From Anammoximicrobium sp032229885 (GTDB lineage: Bacteria > Planctomycetota > Planctomycetia > Pirellulales > Pirellulaceae), in the NCBI GenBank assembly GCA_032229885.1, contig JAVYAJ010000168.1:1-37329 (forward strand): a DNA stretch of 37,329 bases, read 5' to 3'. The translations under genes were made by a program, and so were the position numbers. The notes beneath the pieces were generated by a model that did no database searches, was not told where the DNA came from, and worked only from the letters and a program-made list of their open reading frames with translations. Of this stretch, positions 12,879-20,344 are shown piece after piece (the stretch's first letter is position 1; each line of letters starts with the position of its first letter).

Positions 12879-12979
12879 TCTGACCCTCGTGTCGATCCGA
12901 ATGAAACCCTGTCGCGCGAACTTCGGCCCATCTTTTCGGCGTCAGACCGCGCGCGATCGGGGGCATGAGCCCAGTGGAG

Positions 12980-12994
12980 GCGGCATCTTGCCGC
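12980..12994. repeat. Small perfect hairpin
   Basis: GCGGCA (12980-12985) and TGCCGC (12989-12994) flank the three-base loop TCT. Hairpins of this kind recur in planctomycete intergenic DNA as far as I recall; only one copy is seen here. Confidence 0.35.
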
Positions 12995-13242
12995 GCATCC
13001 CGTCAGACTGCGCTCGGGCGGGGCACTTCTACCCCCGTGCAACCATAGTCTTTTGGGCGGAAAACACCGCTTGCCGCGATCTGAAATCGGTCGCAACCCG
13101 CTAGCACCCCCTGTAACGCGGGCTCACGCTGGACTAACATAATTCGTCCGCAAATTGGTCCTCGAACAACGGGCAACGTGCGTGGACCTGCCCAGCGTGT
13201 TCATCCAGTGGCCCGTCAAGTTTTTGTCGAGAGGGAGAAGGT

Positions 13243-16200
13243 TTGGTGAAACAGCATCGCGAACTCCAGGGATGGGTCGAACAGATGGCTCGGATGTGCG
13301 AGCCGGATCAGATCGTCTGGATCGATGGATCTGAAGAGGAAAAGGATCGGTTGACTCAGGAGGCTTTTGCGACCGGCGAACTGATTCCCTTGGACCCGGA
13401 AAAACATCCCGGCAGCGTGTACCATCGGACGGCCGTCAACGACGTGGCGCGCACCGAAGACCTGACGTTCATCTGCACTGCGGCCGAGGAAGACGCCGGG
13501 CCCACGAACAACTGGATGGCGCCCGAAGAAGGCTATCGGCGGGCCGGCGAGATCTTCAAGGGATCGATGCGCGGGCGGACGATGTACGTGATCCCGTTCT
13601 CGATGGGACCGGTCGGCTCGCGGTTCAGCAAGATCGGCGTCGAGCTGACCGACAGCATTTACGTCGTGCTGAACATGCGGATCATGACCCGCGTCGGCGC
13701 GCAGGTGCTGAAGCAACTGGGCACGCAGGGCGAGTTCACCCGCTGTCTGCACAGCAAGGCCGACCTGGACATCAAGCGTCGGCTGATCCTGCACTTTCCC
13801 GAGGACAATACGGTCTGGAGCGTCGGCTCGGGCTATGGCGGAAACGTCTTGCTGGGGAAAAAGTGCCTCGCGCTGCGGATTGCCAGCCACCAGGGCCGCC
13901 ACGAAGGCTGGATGGCCGAGCACATGTTGATCATGGGCGTCGAGCGTCCGGAAGGCCGCATCGAGTACATCGCGGCAGCGTTTCCCAGCGCGTGCGGCAA
14001 GACCAATTTGGCCATGCTGATCCCGCCGGAAGGGTTGAAGGTCAAGGGGTATCGCATCTGGACCGTGGGCGACGACATCGCCTGGATGCGGGTCGACACC
14101 GACGGTCGGTTGTGGGCGATCAACCCGGAAACAGGGTTTTTCGGCGTCGCGCCGGGCGCCAACAGCAAGACCAACCCGAACATGATCAAGACGATCAGCC
14201 GCAACACGATCTTCACCAATGTCGTGTTGACCAAAGACGGGTCGGTGTGGTGGGAAGGCCTGGACGGCGATCCGCCCGTCGATGCGTTGGACTGGCAGGG
14301 ACGGTCGTGGTCGCCGGGCATGAAGGACGCGCAGGGCAAACCGGTGCTCGGCGCGCATCCCAATAGCCGCTTTACCGTCCCGTTCACCCAGTGCCCCTCG
14401 CATTCGTTCCGGACCGAACACCACCACGGCGTGCCGATCTCGGCGATCATCTTCGGCGGGCGTCGCGCACGGCTGGCGCCGCTGGTGTACGAAGCGTTCG
14501 ACTGGGAGCACGGGGTGTTCGTCGGGGCGTCGATGGCCTCGGAACGGACGGCCGCGCAGACGGGCCAGGTCGGCGAGGTGCGACGCGACCCGATGGCGAT
14601 GCTGCCCTTCTGCGGCTATCACATGGCCGATTATTTTCAACACTGGCTGAACATGGGCAAGCGGATGACGAATCCGCCCCGGATCTTCCACGTGAACTGG
14701 TTCCGGACGGACGAGCAGGGCGAGTTCCTGTGGCCCGGTTTCGGCGAGAACCTGCGAGTTATCGAGTGGATTTTGAACCGCTGTCGTGGCGACATCGGTG
14801 CGGTCAAGACGCCGATCGGCTATGTCCCGACGTCGGACGGCCTGCATCTGGGCGGACTGAACCTGTCCTCCGATACTCTGAGCAAGCTGTTCGCCGTGGA
14901 TCGCAACGACTGGTATCGGGAAACCGACGACGTCGCCGGCTTCTTTCAACGTTTCGGCAACCGCTTGCCAAAGCCGATGTGGGACCAACTGGACAGCCTG
15001 CGGCTGCGGCTGCGAGCGCCTCTGTCGTTGTTGAAGCCCGGATCGGAGGTGCGCGCGTCGGCAAACGAGTTGAACGAGGTGATCGAGCGCGAGAACCCGC
15101 ATGTGTTCAACATGCTGTCCGATTTCGGCAAACGGATCTACTTTCCCAAAGGGATCCTGGCGCAGAGCGCCGAAGCCAAGGAGAAAGCCAAACGCTACGA
15201 CGCGACGATCGGCATCGCCCGGGAAAACAACAAGCCCATGTACCTGCCGTCGGTGATGAACTTCTTTGCGGATCTGACGCCGGCCGAGGCGCTGACGTAC
15301 GCGCCGGCCACGGGCCGCGAAGACCTGCGCAAGAAATGGCGCGACGAACTGGTCCGCAAGAACCCGACGCTCGCCAGACGGAGCTTTTCGATGCCGATCG
15401 TCACCTGTGGGGTGACGCACGCGATCAGCCTGGTCGCGGACTTGTTCGTGGACAAAGGCAACATGGTGCTGATCCCGGACAAGTTCTGGGAGAATTACGA
15501 GTTGTTGTTCGGCGTGCGGTATCAGGCCCAGTTGGCCTCGTATCCGTTTTTCAGCTCGGCGGGCGGTTTCAACGTCGAGGCGCTGCGCCAGGCCTTGGGC
15601 ACCCGCGCCGGCAGTTGGAAGACGCTGCTGGTGCTGAACTTTCCCAACAACCCGACGGGCTATTCGATCACCAAGGACGAAGCCGAAGCGATCACCGGCG
15701 TCCTGTGCCAGGCGGCCGACGAAGGGCGAGACTTGGTCGTCATCCTGGACGACGCCTATTTCGGCCTGTTCTACGACGAAGACGTCTACCCCGAGTCGCT
15801 GTTCGCTCGGCTGGCCGGCGCTCACGAACGGATCCTGGCGGTCAAGGTCGACGGTCCGACCAAAGAGGAGTTTGTGTGGGGATTCCGCACGGGGATGTTG
15901 ACGTTCGGAACCCGCGCGTTCCTGAGCGACCAGACGCTGTACCGGGCGCTGGAAAGAAAGGTGGCCGGCGCGATTCGCAGCGCCGTGTCCAACGGTCCGC
16001 ACGTCTCGCAATCCGTGCTGGCCAAGGCTTTGGCATCCGGCGAGATCGACGCCGAGCACGCCCAGAAGCGGCGGATCCTCGAAGCGCGCGCCGCGCGGAT
16101 CCACAAGATCCTGGCCTCGCCCGATTATGCCGAGCTGTGGGAGCCGTATCCGTTTAACTCGGGTTACTTCATGTGCCTGCGGCTGAAGAACGTCGATGCA

Positions 16201-16362
16201 GACACGTTCCGACGCCATCTGTTGGACAAGTACGGCGTCGGCGTCATCGCGGACGGCGAGCAGGATATCCGAGTCGCATTTTCCGCGGTGGACGAGCCAA
16301 ATCTACAGGATCTGTACGACAAGCTGGCCCAGGCCGCCCGCGACTTGCAGCAGCCTGCATAG
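13243..16362 (+). CDS. Fusion of GTP-type PEP carboxykinase and class I/II aminotransferase
   Basis: A continuous 1039-codon frame. Residues 1 to about 592 are a complete GTP-dependent phosphoenolpyruvate carboxykinase (oxaloacetate + GTP to PEP + GDP + CO2). It has the family P-loop with the reactive cysteine, FPSACGKTN (Cys251), and FRTEHHHGVPISAI and NWFRTDEQGEFLWPGFGENL. It ends with LRLRLRA as stand-alone enzymes do. Residues from about 605 to 1039 are a PLP-dependent fold-type I aminotransferase with NNPTG (802-806), DDAYFGLFYDED, and GPTKEEFVWGFRTG, where Lys874 should bind PLP and the Arg should hold the substrate carboxylate. No stop or restart separates the halves. The start is TTG 13243 or, more likely, GTG 13246, with GGGAG eight bases upstream. 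The amino-donor specificity is not determinable; aspartate would let the halves share oxaloacetate. Confidence 0.93.
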   Translation: MVKQHRELQGWVEQMARMCEPDQIVWIDGSEEEKDRLTQEAFATGELIPLDPEKHPGSVYHRTAVNDVARTEDLTFICTAAEEDAGPTNNWMAPEEGYRRAGEIFKGSMRGRTMYVIPFSMGPVGSRFSKIGVELTDSIYVVLNMRIMTRVGAQVLKQLGTQGEFTRCLHSKADLDIKRRLILHFPEDNTVWSVGSGYGGNVLLGKKCLALRIASHQGRHEGWMAEHMLIMGVERPEGRIEYIAAAFPSACGKTNLAMLIPPEGLKVKGYRIWTVGDDIAWMRVDTDGRLWAINPETGFFGVAPGANSKTNPNMIKTISRNTIFTNVVLTKDGSVWWEGLDGDPPVDALDWQGRSWSPGMKDAQGKPVLGAHPNSRFTVPFTQCPSHSFRTEHHHGVPISAIIFGGRRARLAPLVYEAFDWEHGVFVGASMASERTAAQTGQVGEVRRDPMAMLPFCGYHMADYFQHWLNMGKRMTNPPRIFHVNWFRTDEQGEFLWPGFGENLRVIEWILNRCRGDIGAVKTPIGYVPTSDGLHLGGLNLSSDTLSKLFAVDRNDWYRETDDVAGFFQRFGNRLPKPMWDQLDSLRLRLRAPLSLLKPGSEVRASANELNEVIERENPHVFNMLSDFGKRIYFPKGILAQSAEAKEKAKRYDATIGIARENNKPMYLPSVMNFFADLTPAEALTYAPATGREDLRKKWRDELVRKNPTLARRSFSMPIVTCGVTHAISLVADLFVDKGNMVLIPDKFWENYELLFGVRYQAQLASYPFFSSAGGFNVEALRQALGTRAGSWKTLLVLNFPNNPTGYSITKDEAEAITGVLCQAADEGRDLVVILDDAYFGLFYDEDVYPESLFARLAGAHERILAVKVDGPTKEEFVWGFRTGMLTFGTRAFLSDQTLYRALERKVAGAIRSAVSNGPHVSQSVLAKALASGEIDAEHAQKRRILEARAARIHKILASPDYAELWEPYPFNSGYFMCLRLKNVDADTFRRHLLDKYGVGVIADGEQDIRVAFSAVDEPNLQDLYDKLAQAARDLQQPA

Positions 16363-16380
16363 CCCGGACTAGAAGAGGTC

Positions 16381-16435
16381 GCTGGCCGATCCAGGCAGGA
16401 ACGGACGGCTGCGCCCGCCTGCCAGTGCGGCCAGC
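16381..16435. terminator. Nested inverted repeat between convergent genes
   Basis: GCTGGCC (16381-16387) pairs with GGCCAGC (16429-16435), and inside it GGCAGG (16394-16399) pairs with CCTGCC (16418-16423). The structure begins 19 bases after the stop of the PEPCK-aminotransferase gene and faces the end of the minus-strand toroid gene. There is no T-run. Confidence 0.4.
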
Positions 16436-16655
16436 CCGCCGACGGCGATACGTCTGGCCGTGGCGCCCTGGGTCACCTCGGGGGCGCCTGGCCGCGCCGC
16501 TGGGCTCCGACGTAGGACGTGTTCAGCGTACGCTCGGCAGATGCGCAGTTCCCACGACCGTGCGCCGCTCCGCGGGTTTCCCTTCCGCGCCGGGTGCGGT
16601 AGGGAACTCGGCCTGTCGTCCGCGGCGCGGCGGCGCCGACGATGATGAACCCCGC

Positions 16656-18872
16656 CTATCGAGACGCCGATTCGATCCGCGGGCCGATCGAGCCGTAGAG
16701 CGGGAGATGGCGGTAGTACACCTCGAGGCACAGGGCATTCATCGCGGTCGTGTAGATGCGGCCGCCGTAGCCGCCCCAGACGGTGTCGGTGGGCCAACTG
16801 CCGGCCAGGGGCGCAGCCGTTTCTTGCGACGCGAGCAGGCGCTGCTGCAAGGCGCTGTTCCAAATCTGCCAGGCTTCGCCCTGTAGTTGAAACAGAGCCA
16901 TCGTCGCGTAGTACCAATAGTACTCGTTGAATGGCCCGTTCTGCGGCGTCTCCTGCAGGAGATAGGCCACCGCCTCGCCGACCGCCGCCTCGTCCTGCCT
17001 CAAGCCGAGGAAGATGCGACAGGCGAGCGCTTCGGCCGTCATCGCGCGTGTCGCTCCGCTGCGCGGCAGGTACGAAGCCAGACCGCGATGGGGGCCGGCG
17101 CTCACGCTGTTCAGAAACCGGATCATCCCCGCGCGCGTCGGCGTGGGAATCGGCAATCCGGCCAGTTCCGCGCTATGGAACGCCATCAATTGCCAGCCCA
17201 ATTGGCTGGTGTCTCCCTCGTCGCCCGGCTGATATCGCCAGCCTCCGGAGCGGGGATTCTGGGCGGCCATGCTGTAATGCAGGGCCCGTTCCAGGAACGG
17301 GCGCAGCCGCTGATCGCCGGTCATTCCATAGGCTTCGCCCAAGGCCAGCGTCGCCATCCCGTGGCAGTACATGCGAGCGAACAACTCTGCTTCGCCGGCC
17401 AGACTTCCATCGGTTGCCTGGATTCGCGCCAGAAACTCCAACCCGTGCTGCACGGCGGCCGCGTGTGGCCCGTCCAGGTGTGTCTGCCCGAACCCCAGAA
17501 ACGCCAGGACGGCCAGGCCGGTCGCCGCCGTATCGGCCTTGGCGCCAGCGCCGCCTCGATCATGTCCGAGCGTTCGCGTTTCCCGCCCGCCGCCGTGTCG
17601 TCCGCACTCCCAGCGCCCGTCTGGGTTTTGATTTGTCGCCAGCCACCGGAGGGCGGCGACGACAGCGGCCTCCGTCTGCGCATGGCCGCCGCCGGCGGCC
17701 AGCAACGCCCGGCGAGCGGCCGGGCTGCGGCTGCGGTAGGCGCTCGGCAAATCGCCCCCAATGCTGTGCGTCGGCAACGGTTCGGGCGATGCGCTGCCCG
17801 ATGGGAGACTGACGTGTGGCAGCGAAGCCAACGGCGATGCGGCAGGTTGCGACACCGTGTCTTGCCATTCCGGCGGCGCGGCGGCCGGTGCGCCGGTCCA
17901 CTCGTCGGCCGCGCGCAGGGACGGCGAAAAGGTCTCTGGTTCCACCGGATTCGAACCGTTGTCGCTCGCGACCGTGCGGTCTTCCTCGTCGGCCAAGGCC
18001 GAGGGGACAGGGGTCGAGAGGACGGGATCGCTCAAGCGTTGCGGCGCGGCGTTCGGAGCGTCGCCGCGGGGAGGATGGGGGGCGGCGTTCTCGGTGCTGG
18101 GCGTGGGCGCCCCCGCGGCGGACGGCAGCCGATGGAGTTCCGTCTGCGCCAACACGGGTGACAGCAGCGCCGGTGGGCTCGAGGTGACCGGCGCCGCCGG
18201 CTCGTCCGACGTTCCAGGTGGGGATTCGACGAGCGACTCGGGCAGCGACGGAACCGGTGGCTGCGCTGATTGTTGCACTGGTGGTTGCGCCGTCATTTCG
18301 GTCACGGACGGCACGCCGAGCGTTGCCCGGACCGGCGGCTCGGCGGGCTGCGCAGCGGGTGGTTCGACGGGCGATTCGATCGCCGGCAGGGCCCCGGCTT
18401 CGGCCATCAGCTCAGGCGCGACGTCGAGCAGTGATCCAGACGGGTGCGGCACGGGGGGCGGCTCGGGCGGCTGCGCGACTGCCGGCTCGTCCTGCGCAGC
18501 CGCCGCGAGCGCTGGATCGACCGGCTCGACGGGTGGCGGTTCCGGCGATTCTTCGGGCAGTTCCGGGCGCGCGGGTTCGTCGCCCGGATCGATCAGCGAC
18601 AACTTGATGATGCGCTCGCCCGCCGGCGTCGGCAGGTCGTGAAACAGCCGGATGCCGCAGGCCGAGGCCAGCAGCAACAGATGGGCGAACACGGACAGAA
18701 CGACGCATTTGGCGATCGGCCGGACCTGTCCCCAGCGGGTAAACAGCAGCACCAGCAGTCCGCCCCCCAGCGCGGCCAGGCCGGCCGCCAGGGCGATGGT
18801 GCTCCACGACCACGCAAACCCCGGAACCCCCGCGGCAGGAACGGCGGCGGCGACTGGGGATGCGATGTTCAT
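16656..18872 (-). CDS. TonB-like membrane anchor fused to a prenyltransferase/squalene-oxidase repeat toroid
   Basis: A 738-residue envelope protein. Two hydrophobic helices lie near residues 22-45 and 54-76. The second contains SVFAH (Ser60, His64), matching the SVxxH of the TonB anchor, where that His is essential for coupling to ExbBD. A linker of about 300 residues, rich in Pro, Glu, Ala and Ser (EESPEPPPVEPVDP and similar), could cross the periplasm. From about 395 to the end lie alpha-toroid repeats of the prenyltransferase/squalene-oxidase type: ALRWLATNQNPDGRW (Trp421), AVQHGLEFLARIQATDGS and RALHYSMAAQNPRSGGWRY. The catalytic DxDD of squalene cyclases is not seen, so a binding role is more likely than cyclisation. 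The ATG at 18872 is two bases after the exbD stop, with TAGGA just upstream. The function is unknown; it is the probable output component of the ExbBD motor. Confidence 0.82.
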   Translation of the reverse strand: MNIASPVAAAVPAAGVPGFAWSWSTIALAAGLAALGGGLLVLLFTRWGQVRPIAKCVVLSVFAHLLLLASACGIRLFHDLPTPAGERIIKLSLIDPGDEPARPELPEESPEPPPVEPVDPALAAAAQDEPAVAQPPEPPPVPHPSGSLLDVAPELMAEAGALPAIESPVEPPAAQPAEPPVRATLGVPSVTEMTAQPPVQQSAQPPVPSLPESLVESPPGTSDEPAAPVTSSPPALLSPVLAQTELHRLPSAAGAPTPSTENAAPHPPRGDAPNAAPQRLSDPVLSTPVPSALADEEDRTVASDNGSNPVEPETFSPSLRAADEWTGAPAAAPPEWQDTVSQPAASPLASLPHVSLPSGSASPEPLPTHSIGGDLPSAYRSRSPAARRALLAAGGGHAQTEAAVVAALRWLATNQNPDGRWECGRHGGGRETRTLGHDRGGAGAKADTAATGLAVLAFLGFGQTHLDGPHAAAVQHGLEFLARIQATDGSLAGEAELFARMYCHGMATLALGEAYGMTGDQRLRPFLERALHYSMAAQNPRSGGWRYQPGDEGDTSQLGWQLMAFHSAELAGLPIPTPTRAGMIRFLNSVSAGPHRGLASYLPRSGATRAMTAEALACRIFLGLRQDEAAVGEAVAYLLQETPQNGPFNEYYWYYATMALFQLQGEAWQIWNSALQQRLLASQETAAPLAGSWPTDTVWGGYGGRIYTTAMNALCLEVYYRHLPLYGSIGPRIESASR

Positions 18873-18874
18873 TC

Positions 18875-19294
18875 CTAGCCGCCTTTCGTCGGCAAACGCA
18901 CCGAGATGCCCATCTCCGAGACCCCTGCCTGTCGGCAGGCGTTCAACACCGTGGCGACGCGTTGCAGCGAGCTCTCGCCGTCCCCGCGCACGATCACGCT
19001 GATGTCGCCGTGGCGGGCCCGGGACGTCTCCAATTCCTGCCGCAGTTGCGCGGCGGTCATGAATTTGTCGTCTAGCGAAACCTGACCGTCGCGATAAACA
19101 TTGACGACGTGCTTGTCCAACGCCGGCGCCAGCTTGCCCGCCTCGGCGACCTCCGGAACCTGGACGGGCAACTTGCTCTCGGCGCCGACAAAGCGGGTGC
19201 CGACAACGAAGAAAATGATCAGGTTGAAGACGATGTCGATCATCGGCGTCAAGTTGATGGCCGGTAGCTCGTCTTGGTGGGTCTTGAGCGGCAT
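18875..19294 (-). CDS. exbD: ExbD/TolR family proton-channel subunit
   Basis: A 139-residue, single-helix inner-membrane protein. The N-terminal stretch NLTPMIDIVFNLIIFFVVG carries Asp20 at the position of the proton-conducting Asp of ExbD (Asp25 in E. coli). The C-terminal periplasmic domain (about 45-139) is of normal length and has the family's IVRGDGESSLQRVATVL segment, comparable to i..d......v..v. in ExbD/TolR. It would work with the ExbB-like protein encoded upstream to convert proton flow into movement of a partner anchored by an SVxxH helix. Such a partner is encoded immediately downstream, two bases after this stop. The gap to exbB is about 100 bases, so a single transcript is likely. 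Confidence 0.93.
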   Translation of the reverse strand: MPLKTHQDELPAINLTPMIDIVFNLIIFFVVGTRFVGAESKLPVQVPEVAEAGKLAPALDKHVVNVYRDGQVSLDDKFMTAAQLRQELETSRARHGDISVIVRGDGESSLQRVATVLNACRQAGVSEMGISVRLPTKGG

Positions 19295-19397
19295 GGCAGG
19301 TTGCGGCGGCTGGCGCGCGGCCCTCTTGGCTATGGGTTGTTTCGGACAGCGGCCTTCCGTTCTTCAAGCAGCCCAGCGGCGATGCTACAGCTTGCCA

Positions 19398-20270
19398 TCA
19401 CGCCGCCTTGCGAGCCCGCCGTTCGCCGCTGGCCCGTGGTTCGTCGTGAGCCCGCAGCAACTGGCCGTCCGCGGCGATCAGATCGACGAGTCTCTGGCCC
19501 AGGGCGTCGATGTTCGTGATCAGACGATCGACGCGACCGACGAAATACAGATAGGCGATCAGCGACGGGATGGCCACGCACAGGCCTCCGGCGGTCGTCA
19601 GCAGCGCCTGGCCGATCCCTCCGGCCAACATCTCCGGCCGCCCCATGGCGTCGCCGACGGCGATCGTGTTGAACGTCTGGATCATTCCCAGCACGGTGCC
19701 CAACAGGCCCAGCAACGGCGTGATCGTCGCAATGCCATTGATCACGCGCAGGTACTTGCGCAGTTCGTAGGTCACCCGCTCGCCAGCGTCGATGATCGCC
19801 TGTTCGACCTCGACCGCCGGACGGCCCCATTTGCGCATCGCCGCGCCGAACACTTCGGCCACGGGGCTGTGATTTCTATCGCATAGCTCCACAGCCGATT
19901 CCGGAGTTAGTTGACCATCACGCAGTTGCTGCAAGAAACGTTTGACGAACGGCCGCGGGATCACCCGTCCACCGCGAAGACTGATCGAGCGTTCGAACAC
20001 AAACACCAGCAGAATCACCGAACAGACGCCGATGGGCCACATCAACGGTCCTCCGTCGCGGAGAACCTGGAGCAGGTTCTTCATCGGAATCCGACCATTG
20101 TCGAGCACCGGTTCGTCAAGCACGCCGCTGGCGGCAGGCAGTGCGCCTTCGGATGACGAACTCGCGTGAGGCTGAGCTAGCGTCGCTGAAGCGGCTAGGC
20201 ACACGATCGCGATCGCGATCGCGATCCGCGATAGCATCGAAGGACATATTGGATGAGCGGTTGATTTCAT
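19398..20270 (-). CDS. exbB: ExbB/TolQ/MotA family proton-channel subunit with signal peptide
   Basis: A 290-residue membrane protein of the ExbB/TolQ family. It starts with a cleavable-looking signal segment (IAIAIAIVCLAASATLA) followed by a short Ser/Ala linker. The three expected helices follow: near 77-95 (WPIGVCSVILLVFVFE), then TPLLGLLGTVLGMIQTF, then ALLTTAGGLCVAIPSLIAYL. The TPLLGLLGT and TTAGGLxVAIP motifs are family hallmarks. It should form the pentameric channel around ExbD. Start choice is uncertain: ATG at 20270 gives the best signal peptide. An in-frame ATG at 20345 overlaps the TPR stop as TGATG, which would couple translation and add 25 residues. No SD is clear for either. 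The signal segment is encoded by a GATCGC simple repeat. The gene lies in an operon with the TPR, exbD and toroid genes. Confidence 0.92.
   Translation of the reverse strand: MKSTAHPICPSMLSRIAIAIAIVCLAASATLAQPHASSSSEGALPAASGVLDEPVLDNGRIPMKNLLQVLRDGGPLMWPIGVCSVILLVFVFERSISLRGGRVIPRPFVKRFLQQLRDGQLTPESAVELCDRNHSPVAEVFGAAMRKWGRPAVEVEQAIIDAGERVTYELRKYLRVINGIATITPLLGLLGTVLGMIQTFNTIAVGDAMGRPEMLAGGIGQALLTTAGGLCVAIPSLIAYLYFVGRVDRLITNIDALGQRLVDLIAADGQLLRAHDEPRASGERRARKAA
20205..20226. repeat. GATCGC simple-sequence repeat inside exbB
   Basis: Three full GATCGC units plus GATC in tandem encode the IAIAIAI of the ExbB signal segment. A slip of one six-base unit would keep the reading frame and change the hydrophobic core by two residues. 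Confidence 0.8.
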
Positions 20271-20344
20271 CAGCGGTTGTAGGAGCAGTTCCCGTCTTTC
20301 TTGCCTGTTTGTGCACACCTTGACGGCAACAGGGGCGTCGCGCA

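Larger units (their letters stand above)
12763..13242. other. Non-coding gap with hairpins
   Basis: No gene is supported. Two clean inverted repeats (12849-12878 and 12980-12994) follow the small secreted protein gene, and the 3' part must hold the promoter for the downstream fusion gene, though no clear promoter boxes were seen. Confidence 0.5.

Noticed and set aside
13216..16218. 1000-codon frame on the minus strand
   Set aside because: Antisense to the PEPCK-aminotransferase fusion; composition typical of a shadow frame.
16369..16655. Minus-strand open frame ending RPFLPGSASDLF after the toroid gene
   Set aside because: The tail looks protein-like but has no start with a ribosome site and its 5' part is a shadow of the toroid gene; a small gene or relic cannot be supported.
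18873..19367. Upstream extension of the toroid protein frame to 19367
   Set aside because: It overlaps exbD completely and is Arg-rich shadow sequence; ATG 18872 directly after the exbD stop begins the real protein.
20205..20226. GCGATCGC as a HIP1 element
   Set aside because: The octamer arises only from the GATCGC simple repeat in exbB; it is not dispersed as in cyanobacteria.
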